64,000 bases of DNA, from assembly GCF_018127785.1 (NCBI RefSeq), contig NZ_CP072390.1, forward strand, positions 372,001 through 436,000, in the 5' to 3' direction. Shown one piece after another: positions 30,217 through 37,751 of the stretch (its first letter is position 1; each line of letters starts with the position of its first letter). The notes beneath the pieces are model-generated. The model ran no database searches. It was not told the origin of the DNA and saw nothing but the letters and a program-made list of their open reading frames with translations. The translations under genes and the position numbers were made by a program. The stretch is from Prevotella scopos JCM 17725. Its GTDB lineage: Bacteria; Bacteroidota; Bacteroidia; Bacteroidales; Bacteroidaceae.

Positions 30217-30256
30217 CAATCCCGAAGGTTATTATAAACTTTCGGGATTGTTTTTT
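30217..30256 (+). terminator. Orphan rho-independent terminator on the plus strand
   Basis: CAATCCCGAA (30217-30226) pairs with TTCGGGATTG (30241-30250), then TTTTTT. It is oriented for plus-strand transcripts, yet no plus-strand gene lies upstream for several kilobases. It may end a small RNA starting somewhere in 30040-30200, or protect against read-through. Confidence 0.65.
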
Positions 30257-30442
30257 AGCATAAGTGTTTTTACTTTAATATTCTTGACACATACCCATTG
30301 TGGCGGAACCATTTGTGTGCCCAATTAGGAACCATAAAGATATAGCCAGAGATATCTTCGTGTGGGGCGCAATCAAGTTGGGGTTAGTCTTTGTTTTTAA
30401 GGAATGACTAAATAGATTTTCTTCCCATCTTTTTAGTCAATT

Positions 30443-31186
30443 TTAGAATATTAATTTTGTTTCTAAAATAACTTTTTTCTGGGTAGCGATAGTTTGTTTA
30501 ACATTTGCGTTTAGTGTAAATACCCCTTTCAAGATGTTGAGAGAGAATGCACATTCTGCTAAACTATTTAATTCTTTTGTTAGTTGTACCTTAACTTCTT
30601 GTGCAGAAAGTTTACTACTATCTTCAGGATTTCTTTGCTCGACTATATAGTCTAAATCATTTAATTTATATTGCTTTATTAATTGTTTTGCTTTCTCATA
30701 GCCTATTTGTGTGAATTCACCCGAGAAAGTTTCTTTACGGCTATATGTTTTTGCATATTTCTCTTCTTCCTCTTTTCTATATGAAGCATCTAATTTTACT
30801 GCTTTGTAGTTAATGTTACCAGATGCATCTAAATTACGATGTTTTTCTTCAATGAAAATTGCTTTTGCTTCAAATATTTTGACTCCAAGTAATTTTGATA
30901 CTTTCCCAAGGCAATCTAATTTATCTTTGAATATTTCATCTTCTGCTGAAGTAATATCTATATAACATTTGTGGATAAAAGGATGTAATGCTAATGTCAT
31001 ACCTTCGCATAATGGCATATTAGTCTTGAATGTCCATCCATTATCCTTCATTTTCTGAATATCATCCATACAAACAATAGAAATGTTTTTATCAAGTTTA
31101 TCAGCATCTTTCTCCCACTGATAATTAACTGCACGTTCTTCTGTGCTTATTTGCAGTATAGCTGCTTCTAACTTATTATTTTCCAT
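30443..31186 (-). CDS. Hypothetical protein, last gene of the GTPase operon
   Basis: 247 residues, not recognised. It is soluble-looking, with no signal peptide or membrane segment, rich in Lys and Glu (KEEEEKYAKTYSRKE near 135-150) and predicted mixed helix and strand. The start overlaps the end of the preceding gene by 19 bases, which implies co-translation. A conserved-looking block is CEGMTLALHPFIHKCYIDI near 60-78. Its job presumably relates to the membrane GTPase two genes upstream, but that is inference from the operon only. Confidence 0.75.
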   Translation of the reverse strand: MENNKLEAAILQISTEERAVNYQWEKDADKLDKNISIVCMDDIQKMKDNGWTFKTNMPLCEGMTLALHPFIHKCYIDITSAEDEIFKDKLDCLGKVSKLLGVKIFEAKAIFIEEKHRNLDASGNINYKAVKLDASYRKEEEEKYAKTYSRKETFSGEFTQIGYEKAKQLIKQYKLNDLDYIVEQRNPEDSSKLSAQEVKVQLTKELNSLAECAFSLNILKGVFTLNANVKQTIATQKKVILETKLIF

Positions 31187-31641
31187 ATTATAGCAATTAT
31201 AATTAAACTTATAGAAATCAAGGTGTATTTATTTAAATTGAATATGAGTTTCAGCATCTTGCCTTCGGAGTCATAAACCTCTCTACCAGCCATCTTTGAA
31301 TCTCTACAGAATATGGCATAAGCTTCATCTATGTTATCTGTTTGACAATAAAACATATATGGTATATTTCTCCCTGCCTCATCTAAACTTTTATAGATAG
31401 ATTTAAAAAAGATTCCATCTCCCTTCTTGTGTGCAATCTTTGTTTGATATGAAGATATGAGTCCTCTTTTGTACAAAAGATTTGTGATCTTAGCATGTAG
31501 AACTTGCTCACTCATACTTATGAGTTTATCGTATGCTTTTTGGTTGCTTTCGGAATACTTCTCTCTCTTTATTGTGCCATTAATGACGAATGTGGAACTC
31601 TCTGTCGGAGACGCTCCTTGTGACCATAAAATACTCTCCAT
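31168..31641 (-). CDS. Hypothetical protein with C-terminal membrane anchor
   Basis: 157 residues. The first 130 look soluble and contain no known motif (ESNQKAYDKLISMSEQVLHAK is a likely helix near 33-53). The last 20 (YTLISISLIIIAIIWKIIS) form one hydrophobic helix with no signal peptide, a tail-anchor arrangement that would face the cytoplasm. It is 5 bases downstream of the GTPase gene and overlaps the next gene. A membrane partner of the GTPase is a reasonable guess, not shown. Confidence 0.75.
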   Translation of the reverse strand: MESILWSQGASPTESSTFVINGTIKREKYSESNQKAYDKLISMSEQVLHAKITNLLYKRGLISSYQTKIAHKKGDGIFFKSIYKSLDEAGRNIPYMFYCQTDNIDEAYAIFCRDSKMAGREVYDSEGKMLKLIFNLNKYTLISISLIIIAIIWKIIS

Positions 31642-31646
31642 AATTA

Positions 31647-32309
31647 TTAAAATAATTTGTTTACTAATTCGTTCATATCCTTTTCATTCGTGAGGTTGCA
31701 TGCAAAGAAGTTATTATTTAGCAGTCTTGCATATTCTTTTCCTTCTACGAATTTCTGTACAATTGTTATAATAGATAGTCGTTCCTCAATCTTTACTTTG
31801 TCAACGTGGGTGCCTATAATAGCACATTCGGATGCATCTTTAACATGGTTGTTGATAAAATCTAAACGTACATTAGTCTCCATTCTATATTTAGAATTAT
31901 CTTTGTATTTTTGTATATCAAATAGGAATATACAGATATCTTTATTTTTTAAGAATGTCTCATAATAAGGCTTAATATTGTAAATATCTCCTCCAATGTC
32001 CGTTCCACCTTTTATCTTATATTTCTTGTTGTCATTAGTAGTATAGGTGAATTTTTTATATTCATCTTTACTTGTACCTTGATACCCTTCATTTTTATAC
32101 TTCTCTCCTTTCCCTTGCAAATTCATTAGGAATTGAGTCTTTCCAGATTCTGGCATACCTAAAACTCCAATACTAGTACCAGAGAATTTCTTAATTGTTT
32201 TTACTACCACTACTACTGTTGTTGCAATGGCTAAAAATGGAATCCAGACCCAAGCCTCTTGTTGATGATAGGCTGGAAGTGTAATAGTGTTTAATAATAA
32301 TTCTACCAT
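31647..32309 (-). CDS. Membrane-anchored Roc/Arf-like small GTPase
   Basis: 220 residues. An N-terminal membrane helix (about 20-37, VWIPFLAIATTVVVVV) is followed by a GTPase domain. Seen motifs are the P-loop GMPESGKT (51-58), GTDIGGD (102-108) in the place of the G3 DxGG of Arf, SR-beta and G-alpha type proteins, a strand ICIFLFDI (125-132), and GTHVDK (166-171), a THxD-type G4 as in Roc domains. No LRR or COR domain follows. It is the second gene of a four-gene operon. The cytoplasmic side location follows from topology. Function unknown; Roc/Arf naming is a motif-level comparison. Confidence 0.82.
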   Translation of the reverse strand: MVELLLNTITLPAYHQQEAWVWIPFLAIATTVVVVVKTIKKFSGTSIGVLGMPESGKTQFLMNLQGKGEKYKNEGYQGTSKDEYKKFTYTTNDNKKYKIKGGTDIGGDIYNIKPYYETFLKNKDICIFLFDIQKYKDNSKYRMETNVRLDFINNHVKDASECAIIGTHVDKVKIEERLSIITIVQKFVEGKEYARLLNNNFFACNLTNEKDMNELVNKLF

Positions 32310-32340
32310 AATTTAAATATTAGTGTGTTATATAATAATT

Positions 32341-32562
32341 CTAACAAATCTTTTTCACATTCAAATACGCTGGGTTTAAAGCATTCATCTTCTTTAGGTC
32401 TACACTGAAATGCGTAAAGAAGAGGCTGTTAATATTCTCTCGTTCTTGAATGTTTGAAAGAATGTTTGAAAACATCGAAGCATACTGGATGCTCATGCCT
32501 GGTTCTATAACCATACCATCACAGTGCTTTGACATCTTTACGGTAATTTTGAAAAGTGCCAT
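32341..32562 (-). CDS. Small conserved-type protein, first gene of the GTPase operon
   Basis: 73 residues: MALFKITVKMSKHCDGMVIEP, ... and the end DLKKMNALNPAYLNVKKIC (quoted in parts under 20 residues: MALFKITVKMSKHCDGM). It resembles the small proteins with an ALFKITVK start and LKK..LN..YLxVKKI end that I associate with DUF6140 in Bacteroidota; that name needs checking. No membrane segment. It lies 31 bases before the GTPase and directly behind the consensus promoter at 32627-32657. Confidence 0.7.
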   Translation of the reverse strand: MALFKITVKMSKHCDGMVIEPGMSIQYASMFSNILSNIQERENINSLFFTHFSVDLKKMNALNPAYLNVKKIC

Positions 32563-32626
32563 ATTTTGTTTTTAAGGTTTACTAATACTCGAGTGGCTGA
32601 CTCGTATTATTCTATAATATCTGTTA

Positions 32627-32657
32627 CAAACGTAAAGGCTTTGTTATGAATAGCAAA
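32627..32657 (-). promoter_or_regulatory. Consensus promoter of the GTPase operon
   Basis: On the minus strand TTTG (32654-32657), exactly 19 bases, then TACGTTTG (32627-32634), a full match to the Bacteroidota consensus. The predicted transcript starts near 32620 and carries a bulged hairpin at its 5' end (AATACGAGT...ACTCGAGTATT, 32584-32608). Confidence 0.8.
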
Positions 32658-32788
32658 ATAATTATAAAATAAAAGGAGTGTGCAGGGGCGTTTTGTTGTG
32701 CGGAGAGAGCGTTCACCCTTCTGTGCTGTTATGCTCGTTAGAAGTACGTGATGTCTTTCGCTCTTTCTTTTAGCAGCCCCTTGGATAG

Positions 32789-33022
32789 CTATCTGTCAGG
32801 TATTATGCTGTTTTTATCTTCGTCTATACTTTCCCATATTTCTTTATATAGTTTTGCCTTTCCTGTCCCCAAGCCTAATATTCCAACAGGGTATGTGTGG
32901 AAACTTTTGCATTGGGGACATTGTAATGGTGCGGTGAATGCAGTAGCTCTCCATTCAACGTCAAGTCCCCAAAACTTTTTAGAACACTCGTTGCACTTAA
33001 ATCTTGTAAATCCTCTAATCAT
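32789..33022 (-). CDS. Small zinc-ribbon protein, paralogue 1
   Basis: 77 residues. Two CxxC knuckles (FKCNECSKKF, about 9-18, and LQCPQCKSFH, about 33-42) predict a zinc ribbon. The C-terminal half has KLYKEIWESIDEDKN. It is clearly related to the protein at 33696-33932, sharing the start MIRG, the spacing of the cysteines, CP-C followed by HTY, and a YK-IWE end. No known partner; possibly nucleic-acid or protein binding. It follows the small membrane protein by 28 bases. Confidence 0.78.
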   Translation of the reverse strand: MIRGFTRFKCNECSKKFWGLDVEWRATAFTAPLQCPQCKSFHTYPVGILGLGTGKAKLYKEIWESIDEDKNSIIPDR

Positions 33023-33050
33023 AATGTGACTTTTATCTGTTTGAAACTTG

Positions 33051-33233
33051 TTAGTGAGTTTTAAATAGAATATAAAGTATAAATGCTATTATGGGTGTTA
33101 TGCACCCACATCCAGCAGACTTTCTTGTTTCATCTTGATTGTACATCCAAATGATATTAATAGCCCACAGAATGAAGATGATGAGCCAATGTTCATCAAA
33201 AAGTTGAACATAGCTATGTGCGAAGTCTTCCAT
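33051..33233 (-). CDS. Small membrane protein
   Basis: 60 residues from the ATG at 33233 (MEDFAHSYVQLFDEHW). Two hydrophobic helices (IIFILWAINIIWMY and ITPIIAFILYILF) flank a loop QDETRKSAGCGC. The longer reading frame starting at 33371 overlaps a structured RNA and its added N-terminus looks random, so the internal start is chosen. Family not recognised. Probably transcribed from 33528 or its own weak promoter. Confidence 0.6.
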   Translation of the reverse strand: MEDFAHSYVQLFDEHWLIIFILWAINIIWMYNQDETRKSAGCGCITPIIAFILYILFKTH

Positions 33234-33274
33234 TGCCGTTATATTGTTTTTAGTTATGTTTGTATTAGACGAGG

Positions 33275-33521
33275 ATAAAAGAAGAAAGGGGACACGGCCC
33301 GCTTTATCTTTATTTATCCGGTTCGGTTCTGGAAAACACCTTGGAGTCAAAATAAAGTAAAGACAGTCCATGCCCCCATATAGGATAGGGGCACAGAACC
33401 TGCCTAAACTCGATTAGTGACGACTCCTTAGTTGAATTTTCCAGATTTAACCGGGTCGAATAACCTCGTTTGCAAGTTTTGTGCAGTGAATGGCGAGTGA
33501 TTTGTAGGTCATCCGCCAAAT
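33275..33521 (-). ncRNA. Probable 6S-like regulatory RNA
   Basis: Behind a consensus promoter (33528-33558) the minus strand can fold as one long interrupted rod. Outer pairs are CCGGTT 33318-33323 with AACCGG 33449-33454, TCTGGAAAA 33328-33336 with TTTTCCAGA 33437-33445, and GGAGTC 33343-33348 with GACTCC 33422-33427. A central unpaired bubble follows (33349-33360 and 33408-33421), then a weaker stem and a 9-bp apical stem TGCCCCCAT/ATAGGGGCA (33371-33379, 33385-33393). A 5' hairpin occupies 33492-33517. Closing stem, bubble and apical stem are the layout of 6S RNA, which binds RNA polymerase. Exact ends, and the 6S identity, are inferred. Confidence 0.55.
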
Positions 33522-33527
33522 ATGGCA

Positions 33528-33558
33528 CAAATATAAGGAAATTGTTAGACATAACAAA
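33528..33558 (-). promoter_or_regulatory. Consensus promoter of the 6S-like RNA
   Basis: TTTG (33555-33558), 19 bases, then TATATTTG (33528-33535) on the minus strand, a complete match. The predicted start near 33521 precedes the structured RNA; there is no start codon with a plausible gene until 33233. Confidence 0.78.
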
Positions 33559-33695
33559 ATAATATCGAAATAAAGTAAAGAAAAACAAAAATGCCATCTT
33601 CGAAGAGAGTGGAGTTATAATCTTGCTTGATATAGGTTGAATCATTTGAAGAGTATGGAAATCTGTCCTGTTTTCAACAGAACGAGATATACTTG

Positions 33696-33932
33696 TTAGA
33701 CTTCGTTAAGTTTATTTTTGTCCATTTCTTCCCAAATCTTTTTATATATGTCACGGTCGTTGCCGAAAGGGTAAAAGCCGAATATACTTAGACTTGGGAT
33801 ATAAGTGTGTCGGCTGTTACACTTTGGACAAGGCATTGGAACAGAGAATGCACTTGCATTGTACTCAATGTCGAATGCGCGAAAGGTGTTGTTGCAGTTG
33901 TCGCATGTGAAAGTGATATGACCTCTAATCAT
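33696..33932 (-). CDS. Small zinc-ribbon protein, paralogue 2
   Basis: 78 residues with CxxC pairs in FTCDNCNNTF and MPCPKCNSRHTY. Shares start (MIRG), cysteine spacing and the C-terminal YKKIWEEMDKNK with the protein at 32789-33022, so the two arose by duplication. No signal peptide or membrane segment. The role is unknown. The two copies flank the 6S-like RNA and the small membrane protein. Confidence 0.78.
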   Translation of the reverse strand: MIRGHITFTCDNCNNTFRAFDIEYNASAFSVPMPCPKCNSRHTYIPSLSIFGFYPFGNDRDIYKKIWEEMDKNKLNEV

Positions 33933-34011
33933 AAGTGATGTGATTTTAAAGTATAAATACTTTATTATGATATAATGACCTTAAAGCGTTATTCTTTGCT
34001 TTTATTGCTGA

Positions 34012-34099
34012 TGCCTTGTTGCTCATCACACGTGGTGCTGTTGGTTAGCACGAGTAGTGCTGTTGGTTAGCACCAATGGTGCGGAGGCTTAGCACGTCG
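34012..34099 (+). repeat. 22-bp tandem repeat array, locus 2
   Basis: Three clear units (34034-34055, 34056-34077, 34078-34099) of the form G/AGTGC-GG-TTAGCAC, with a degenerate fourth from about 34012. The junctions AGCACGAGTAGTGCT and AGCACCAATGGTGC are short palindromes. Same family as 4642-4707 and 54946-55020. Confidence 0.8.
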
Positions 34100-34304
34100 C
34101 AAGATGTTGTGGAGTTAGGGTACAATTAGTTGTTAGGAGTTTTTTTGCAGCATTGAGAATACGTCTTATTTGATTGATAGCTTTTGGCTGTCAAGATATA
34201 TTTGCTTACGAATAATGTTTGTTTTTTGTTCATTTTCTTTAACTATTTTGTTTCTGTTTGCAAAATAAATGCTTAATTGTGAGAGGCACAAAGGATTTAA
34301 TTTG

Positions 34305-34312
34305 TATTTTTG
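34305..34312 (+). promoter_or_regulatory. Candidate -7 box before the 480-residue protein
   Basis: TATTTTTG at 34305-34312 fits TAnnTTTG. It would leave a leader of roughly 175 bases before the ATG at 34497. No clear -33 element. Confidence 0.45.
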
Positions 34313-34496
34313 TGACAGAGTAGCTTTATTGCTGCAATTAGTAATATATGAAGAAAGGAAGTTTGGATATGTATGAAATGTCTTGTTGGGACATTCTTTA
34401 AGGATTGAACTTTGTAGCTGTAAAAACTATTGAAGATGAAAAGGTGGAAATCTGTCAGATAGTTTATTACTTTCAGATAAGATGATAGTGTAAAGG

Positions 34497-35939
34497 ATGA
34501 AAGATATGAATAGAAATGATAAGACTGTTAAGATGGTAGATAAGCGGGATGAAACTCAGGCAATAATGTCTAAGGCTGCTGCTGATGACGAGGCGATGAA
34601 GGAGAAGCTGAATGCAGTGTTTCGACTCAGGCTATTATATAATAGTGGTGAAGAGCTATGGAGGCATATCGGAAAGTCGGGTGGTGGAAATAACTCTTTT
34701 GGTCGTGTTGGTGGAAAAGATGCCTTTTTGCGTAAGGCTGTTTATCACGAGTTGGAGCGTGAGTGGTATGACAAAACGGGCATTATTCTTAATGGGTTGT
34801 TAGACGCTTATGCACAAGCAACAAAGTTTATGGAGAGGTATAAGCCTATGCATGAGGATGAAGAAGAGGGTGTGAGGATCGAATGTTGTGAGCAAATTGT
34901 CAATGTTTGTATTTTTGATGATGAGATAACAGATAAGCAAGGTGCGAAGATGAGGGAACTTCTTTTGCGTTTGCAGGAAGAAGATACTTATTGCCTTGCG
35001 GTTTTGTTGTTGATGTTGCTTGGCGTATTGCCTTCGTCTTTTGAAACTCGGCAAGGTGATGCGAGGCAGATGAAGGTAAAATACGATCAGGTTTATAACT
35101 TCTTTCTGCGCGTATGTCATCGTAATATTCTTTTTGTGCAAACGCCAAGGATGACACTCTTTCATAAGGCTTTAAAGGAGTCGGAAGAGAAACTGACACG
35201 TATTAGATTGGTTAAGTTTACGGCTGATGTACTTTGCAATCTGTCAATTCTTGCAAGTGCAGAGCAGATAGCAGAGAATGGACGGCGTGTTCAGTGGGAC
35301 CAGTTATATCCTGATCTTGATGGTTATTGGCTGGGTGAGCAGCATAGTGAGCAATGTCCAGACTATTGGCGGGTAGAAGAATTAGCAACAAGCTACCAGT
35401 TCTGTCATTATTTTCAGAAGGAAGGTGAGGTTGGTAAACTGCATCAGCAAGAGTTTACGGTAAGTTTCTATAGTAATGGTGAGGATTATGCTTGTGTGCA
35501 GCACCCCCGTTCAGTGTTGCAATGGTTGAACAATGAAAAGCTGTCAAAGGATGATATCACTTATCCACACTTTGTTTTTTGGGGAGGAGAAAAACCAACG
35601 AAGATAGCTTTTGAGTCGTTTATGATGGATGTATCGTGGTTTCGTCCGATGCAACTGGTGCGTGCAAAAGAAGATTGGGTATCACCTGTAGAGAAAGATT
35701 TCGAGGTAATCGATGATTATGAGGAATACTCTTATAGTTTCTATCTGGGATTGGAGGCAATAACGCCAACGCATATTTTAGTGAAGGATGAAGGTGGAGA
35801 GTCGCACCATGTGCCGTTATCCAAATACGAAGGGTTGAGAAGTTGTACGCTGGACGACCCTATCGGAATCATTACTTTTAGGGATAAGCGTTATATTGCT
35901 TTTGACAATCTGATGTTGTATATTCCGATAGAAACGTAG
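34497..35939 (+). CDS. Hypothetical protein of 480 residues
   Basis: Not recognised. No signal peptide and no clear membrane helix apart from a short hydrophobic stretch (YCLAVLLLMLLGVLP, about 165-179) that may be a buried helix. The N-terminal half is helical and charged; the C-terminal half (from about 300) looks strand-rich, with WLNNEKLSKDDITYPHFVFW and a final GIITFRDKRYIAFDNLMLY. Cysteines are scattered with no motif. It stands alone between a repeat array and a lipoprotein gene. A start a few codons later (ATG 34506, MNRND) is equally possible. Confidence 0.75.
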   Translation: MKDMNRNDKTVKMVDKRDETQAIMSKAAADDEAMKEKLNAVFRLRLLYNSGEELWRHIGKSGGGNNSFGRVGGKDAFLRKAVYHELEREWYDKTGIILNGLLDAYAQATKFMERYKPMHEDEEEGVRIECCEQIVNVCIFDDEITDKQGAKMRELLLRLQEEDTYCLAVLLLMLLGVLPSSFETRQGDARQMKVKYDQVYNFFLRVCHRNILFVQTPRMTLFHKALKESEEKLTRIRLVKFTADVLCNLSILASAEQIAENGRRVQWDQLYPDLDGYWLGEQHSEQCPDYWRVEELATSYQFCHYFQKEGEVGKLHQQEFTVSFYSNGEDYACVQHPRSVLQWLNNEKLSKDDITYPHFVFWGGEKPTKIAFESFMMDVSWFRPMQLVRAKEDWVSPVEKDFEVIDDYEEYSYSFYLGLEAITPTHILVKDEGGESHHVPLSKYEGLRSCTLDDPIGIITFRDKRYIAFDNLMLYIPIET

Positions 35940-36027
35940 TAGGAGAGGGCGTTCTATGCTCAGGTCGTAAAAGAATAGAAGAAACAATTTAGGTCTTTTA
36001 GGGTTTTCCCCTCGCTGAGTAGGGAAA

Positions 36028-36035
36028 TATCTTTG
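36028..36035 (+). promoter_or_regulatory. Promoter (-7 box) of the glycine-zipper lipoprotein
   Basis: TATCTTTG at 36028-36035 with a TTTTC element about 20 bases upstream. A second match, TAATTTTG at 36056-36063, lies too near the ATG at 36087 to be the main one. Confidence 0.55.
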
Positions 36036-36086
36036 TAAGTGTGAAAATATGTAGCTAATTTTGCCAACGTTAAGAATTTGAAAATT

Positions 36087-36935
36087 ATGAAGAAGGTTTT
36101 AATTCTCTCCATCTCTGCAGCTATTGTGCTGGGTAGTTGCGATACCTATACAGGGTCAGGTGCTATAACAGGTGGTTCGCTAGGAAGCATTCTTGGAAGT
36201 GCTATTGGTGGTATAGCTGGTGGAGCGAGAGGCTCAGATATAGGTACGATTGTCGGTATGGCTGGTGGTGCTATTATTGGTGCCTCTACTGGTGCAAAGG
36301 CTGACAGACGTGCAAAAGAGGATGTACACGACCATTATGAGAAGGTGCAACAGCGTAAGGCACGTGAGAAGAGAAACCGAACAGAATACGACTATTATAA
36401 TCAGACTGACGACTATGGACGGTTAGGCAGTGTAGACGGCAGCGGCTTTGATAGCACCAACTCTGGCGATGACCGTATTTACGATTTCCAAGGTAGTGAT
36501 TATACAGGTAGTTACAGCGCTGCACAGCCAGATACAAAGGCACCTGCTGAGTCAAGTGTAGATAAGTTAGCTGGTAATTACCAATATACTCCTAATATTG
36601 AGATTGTCAATGCCCGTTTTGTTGATGACAACCAAGATGGTGTCTTGTCACGCAATGAGGTAGGTAAGATTATCTTTGAGGTAATGAATCGTGGAGATAA
36701 GACGATTAGTGATGTACAACCTTCAGTGTTGGAAACAACGGGTAATACACACATTTACATCAGTCCATCTATTCACATTGAAAGTATTGCACCCGGTAAG
36801 GGCGTTCGTTATACGGCACTTGTGAAGGCTGATAAGAAATTGAAGAATGGAATGGCACGTTTTGCTTTGACGGTTCTGCAGGGTCAGAAGAGTATAAGTA
36901 AGGTGACAGAATTTAATATAAAAACTAGCAAGTAA
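36087..36935 (+). CDS. Glycine-zipper lipoprotein with an EF-hand-like loop
   Basis: 282 residues from ATG 36087 (MKKVLILSIS); the upstream in-frame TTG at 36078 adds three residues and is less likely. A lipoprotein signal ends at LGSC (cysteine about residue 20). Residues 25-75 are a glycine-zipper repeat (GGSLGSILGSAIGGIAGG, GMAGGAIIGASTGAKA), as in outer-membrane-associated lipoproteins. A charged, Tyr/Asp/Ser-rich linker follows. The C-terminal domain has DDNQDGVLSRNE, which fits a calcium-binding EF-hand/dockerin-like loop, then a strand-rich Ig/CARDB-like domain. Location is probably the periplasm or outer membrane. Confidence 0.85.
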   Translation: MKKVLILSISAAIVLGSCDTYTGSGAITGGSLGSILGSAIGGIAGGARGSDIGTIVGMAGGAIIGASTGAKADRRAKEDVHDHYEKVQQRKAREKRNRTEYDYYNQTDDYGRLGSVDGSGFDSTNSGDDRIYDFQGSDYTGSYSAAQPDTKAPAESSVDKLAGNYQYTPNIEIVNARFVDDNQDGVLSRNEVGKIIFEVMNRGDKTISDVQPSVLETTGNTHIYISPSIHIESIAPGKGVRYTALVKADKKLKNGMARFALTVLQGQKSISKVTEFNIKTSK

Positions 36936-37076
36936 GATTGTTGAGCACATGTCAGGAAGGCAAATTCAATTGTCATCTTATTGCATGTAAACAAAGGATT
37001 TGATAATGATAGAGATTATAAAGATATTATTGTGTAAGTACTAACTACTGATAACTAAGGCTTTAAATGACAAAAT

Positions 37077-37106
37077 GGGGGCGCATCATTCCAATGATGT
37101 GCCCCC
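37077..37106. terminator. Strong GC hairpin after the glycine-zipper lipoprotein
   Basis: GGGGGCGCATCATT (37077-37090) pairs with AATGATGTGCCCCC (37093-37106), 14 bp with one G-T pair and a 2-base loop, inside CAAAA...TTTTG. It lacks a clean T tract, so it could be a terminator or a repeat-type hairpin. Confidence 0.55.
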
Positions 37107-37362
37107 TGAACTTTTGAAAAGTAAAGAAGTAAAAACAATTTCATAAAATATAAGAGATTTCGGCTCAGTAGAAAAAGGTGGGGAAAATATCTATTACTGA
37201 TACTTCTTGGCACCTCCATATTGTGACATTTAGCTCTGCACTACATTTCTCTGTGTGCCAAATGACAATGGGAGACTTAAGTTCATCATTTCATAGTTTG
37301 GAATAAAAGAAGTTTATGGCAATTAGCCGATTTAGTTTCACCAGATAACACATAAATCTTAG

Positions 37363-37475
37363 TTCCTGTCATTCCTGTCATTTGTGATAGGTGCTTAACT
37401 TGTTGTATCTCAGCAGGATGCATGAAATGTTAAAAATGACAGCAACTTAAAATAAAACTTCTCTTGTATTTTATG
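37363..37475 (+). repeat. Dispersed intergenic repeat with inverted ends, copy A
   Basis: Begins TTCCTGTCATTCCTGTCAT and contains GAAATGTTAAAAATGACAGC, then a conserved flank AAAACT..TCTTGTATTTT. About three quarters of the bases match copy B at 60766-60880. CTGTCATT and AATGACAG form inverted ends roughly 75 bases apart. No coding potential. Resembles a MITE; mobility is inference. Confidence 0.7.
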
Positions 37476-37751
37476 CGATAATTTCTTTCTTATTTTGGAA
37501 TACTTGTTAATCAGAAGCTAGAAAGAACTTTTTATCATTAATCTTTTATGTGCCTATTTCCACACCCTTTCCCTTCTGAATCGAGACTTCTAGAAAAGTA
37601 AAAAAAGCTTCTAGAAATTAAAATGGGAGAAAGCTTAGGGAAAAATGAAAAAGTAGAAAGTAAAGGGAACGTACGGCACATGAAAGATAGTAAAGGAGAA
37701 GGTGAAAGAACGAAACTTGATAGAAATTATATGTGTATTACGATATTTACG

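Larger units (their letters stand above)
29618..30442. other. Intergenic stretch upstream of the SusCD operon
   Basis: 825 bases without a supported gene. It contains the candidate promoter at 30026 and a plus-strand terminator at 30217-30256. The leader between 29618 and 30020 is AT-rich and shows no recognised riboswitch. Confidence 0.55.
33933..34496. other. Intergenic stretch with repeat array and promoter
   Basis: No supported gene. It separates a minus-strand gene from a plus-strand gene and holds the 22-bp array (34012-34099) and a -7 box at 34305. The remainder is AT-rich with nothing recognised. Confidence 0.55.

Noticed and set aside
33310..33645. 111-codon minus-strand reading frame and the N-terminal extension of the frame at 33051-33371
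   Set aside because: Both cross the promoter and stems of the structured RNA, and their sequences look random. Only the last 60 codons from 33233 are kept.
36056..36063. TAATTTTG as the main promoter of the glycine-zipper lipoprotein
   Set aside because: Only 23 bases before the ATG; the box at 36028 with a -33-like element fits better.
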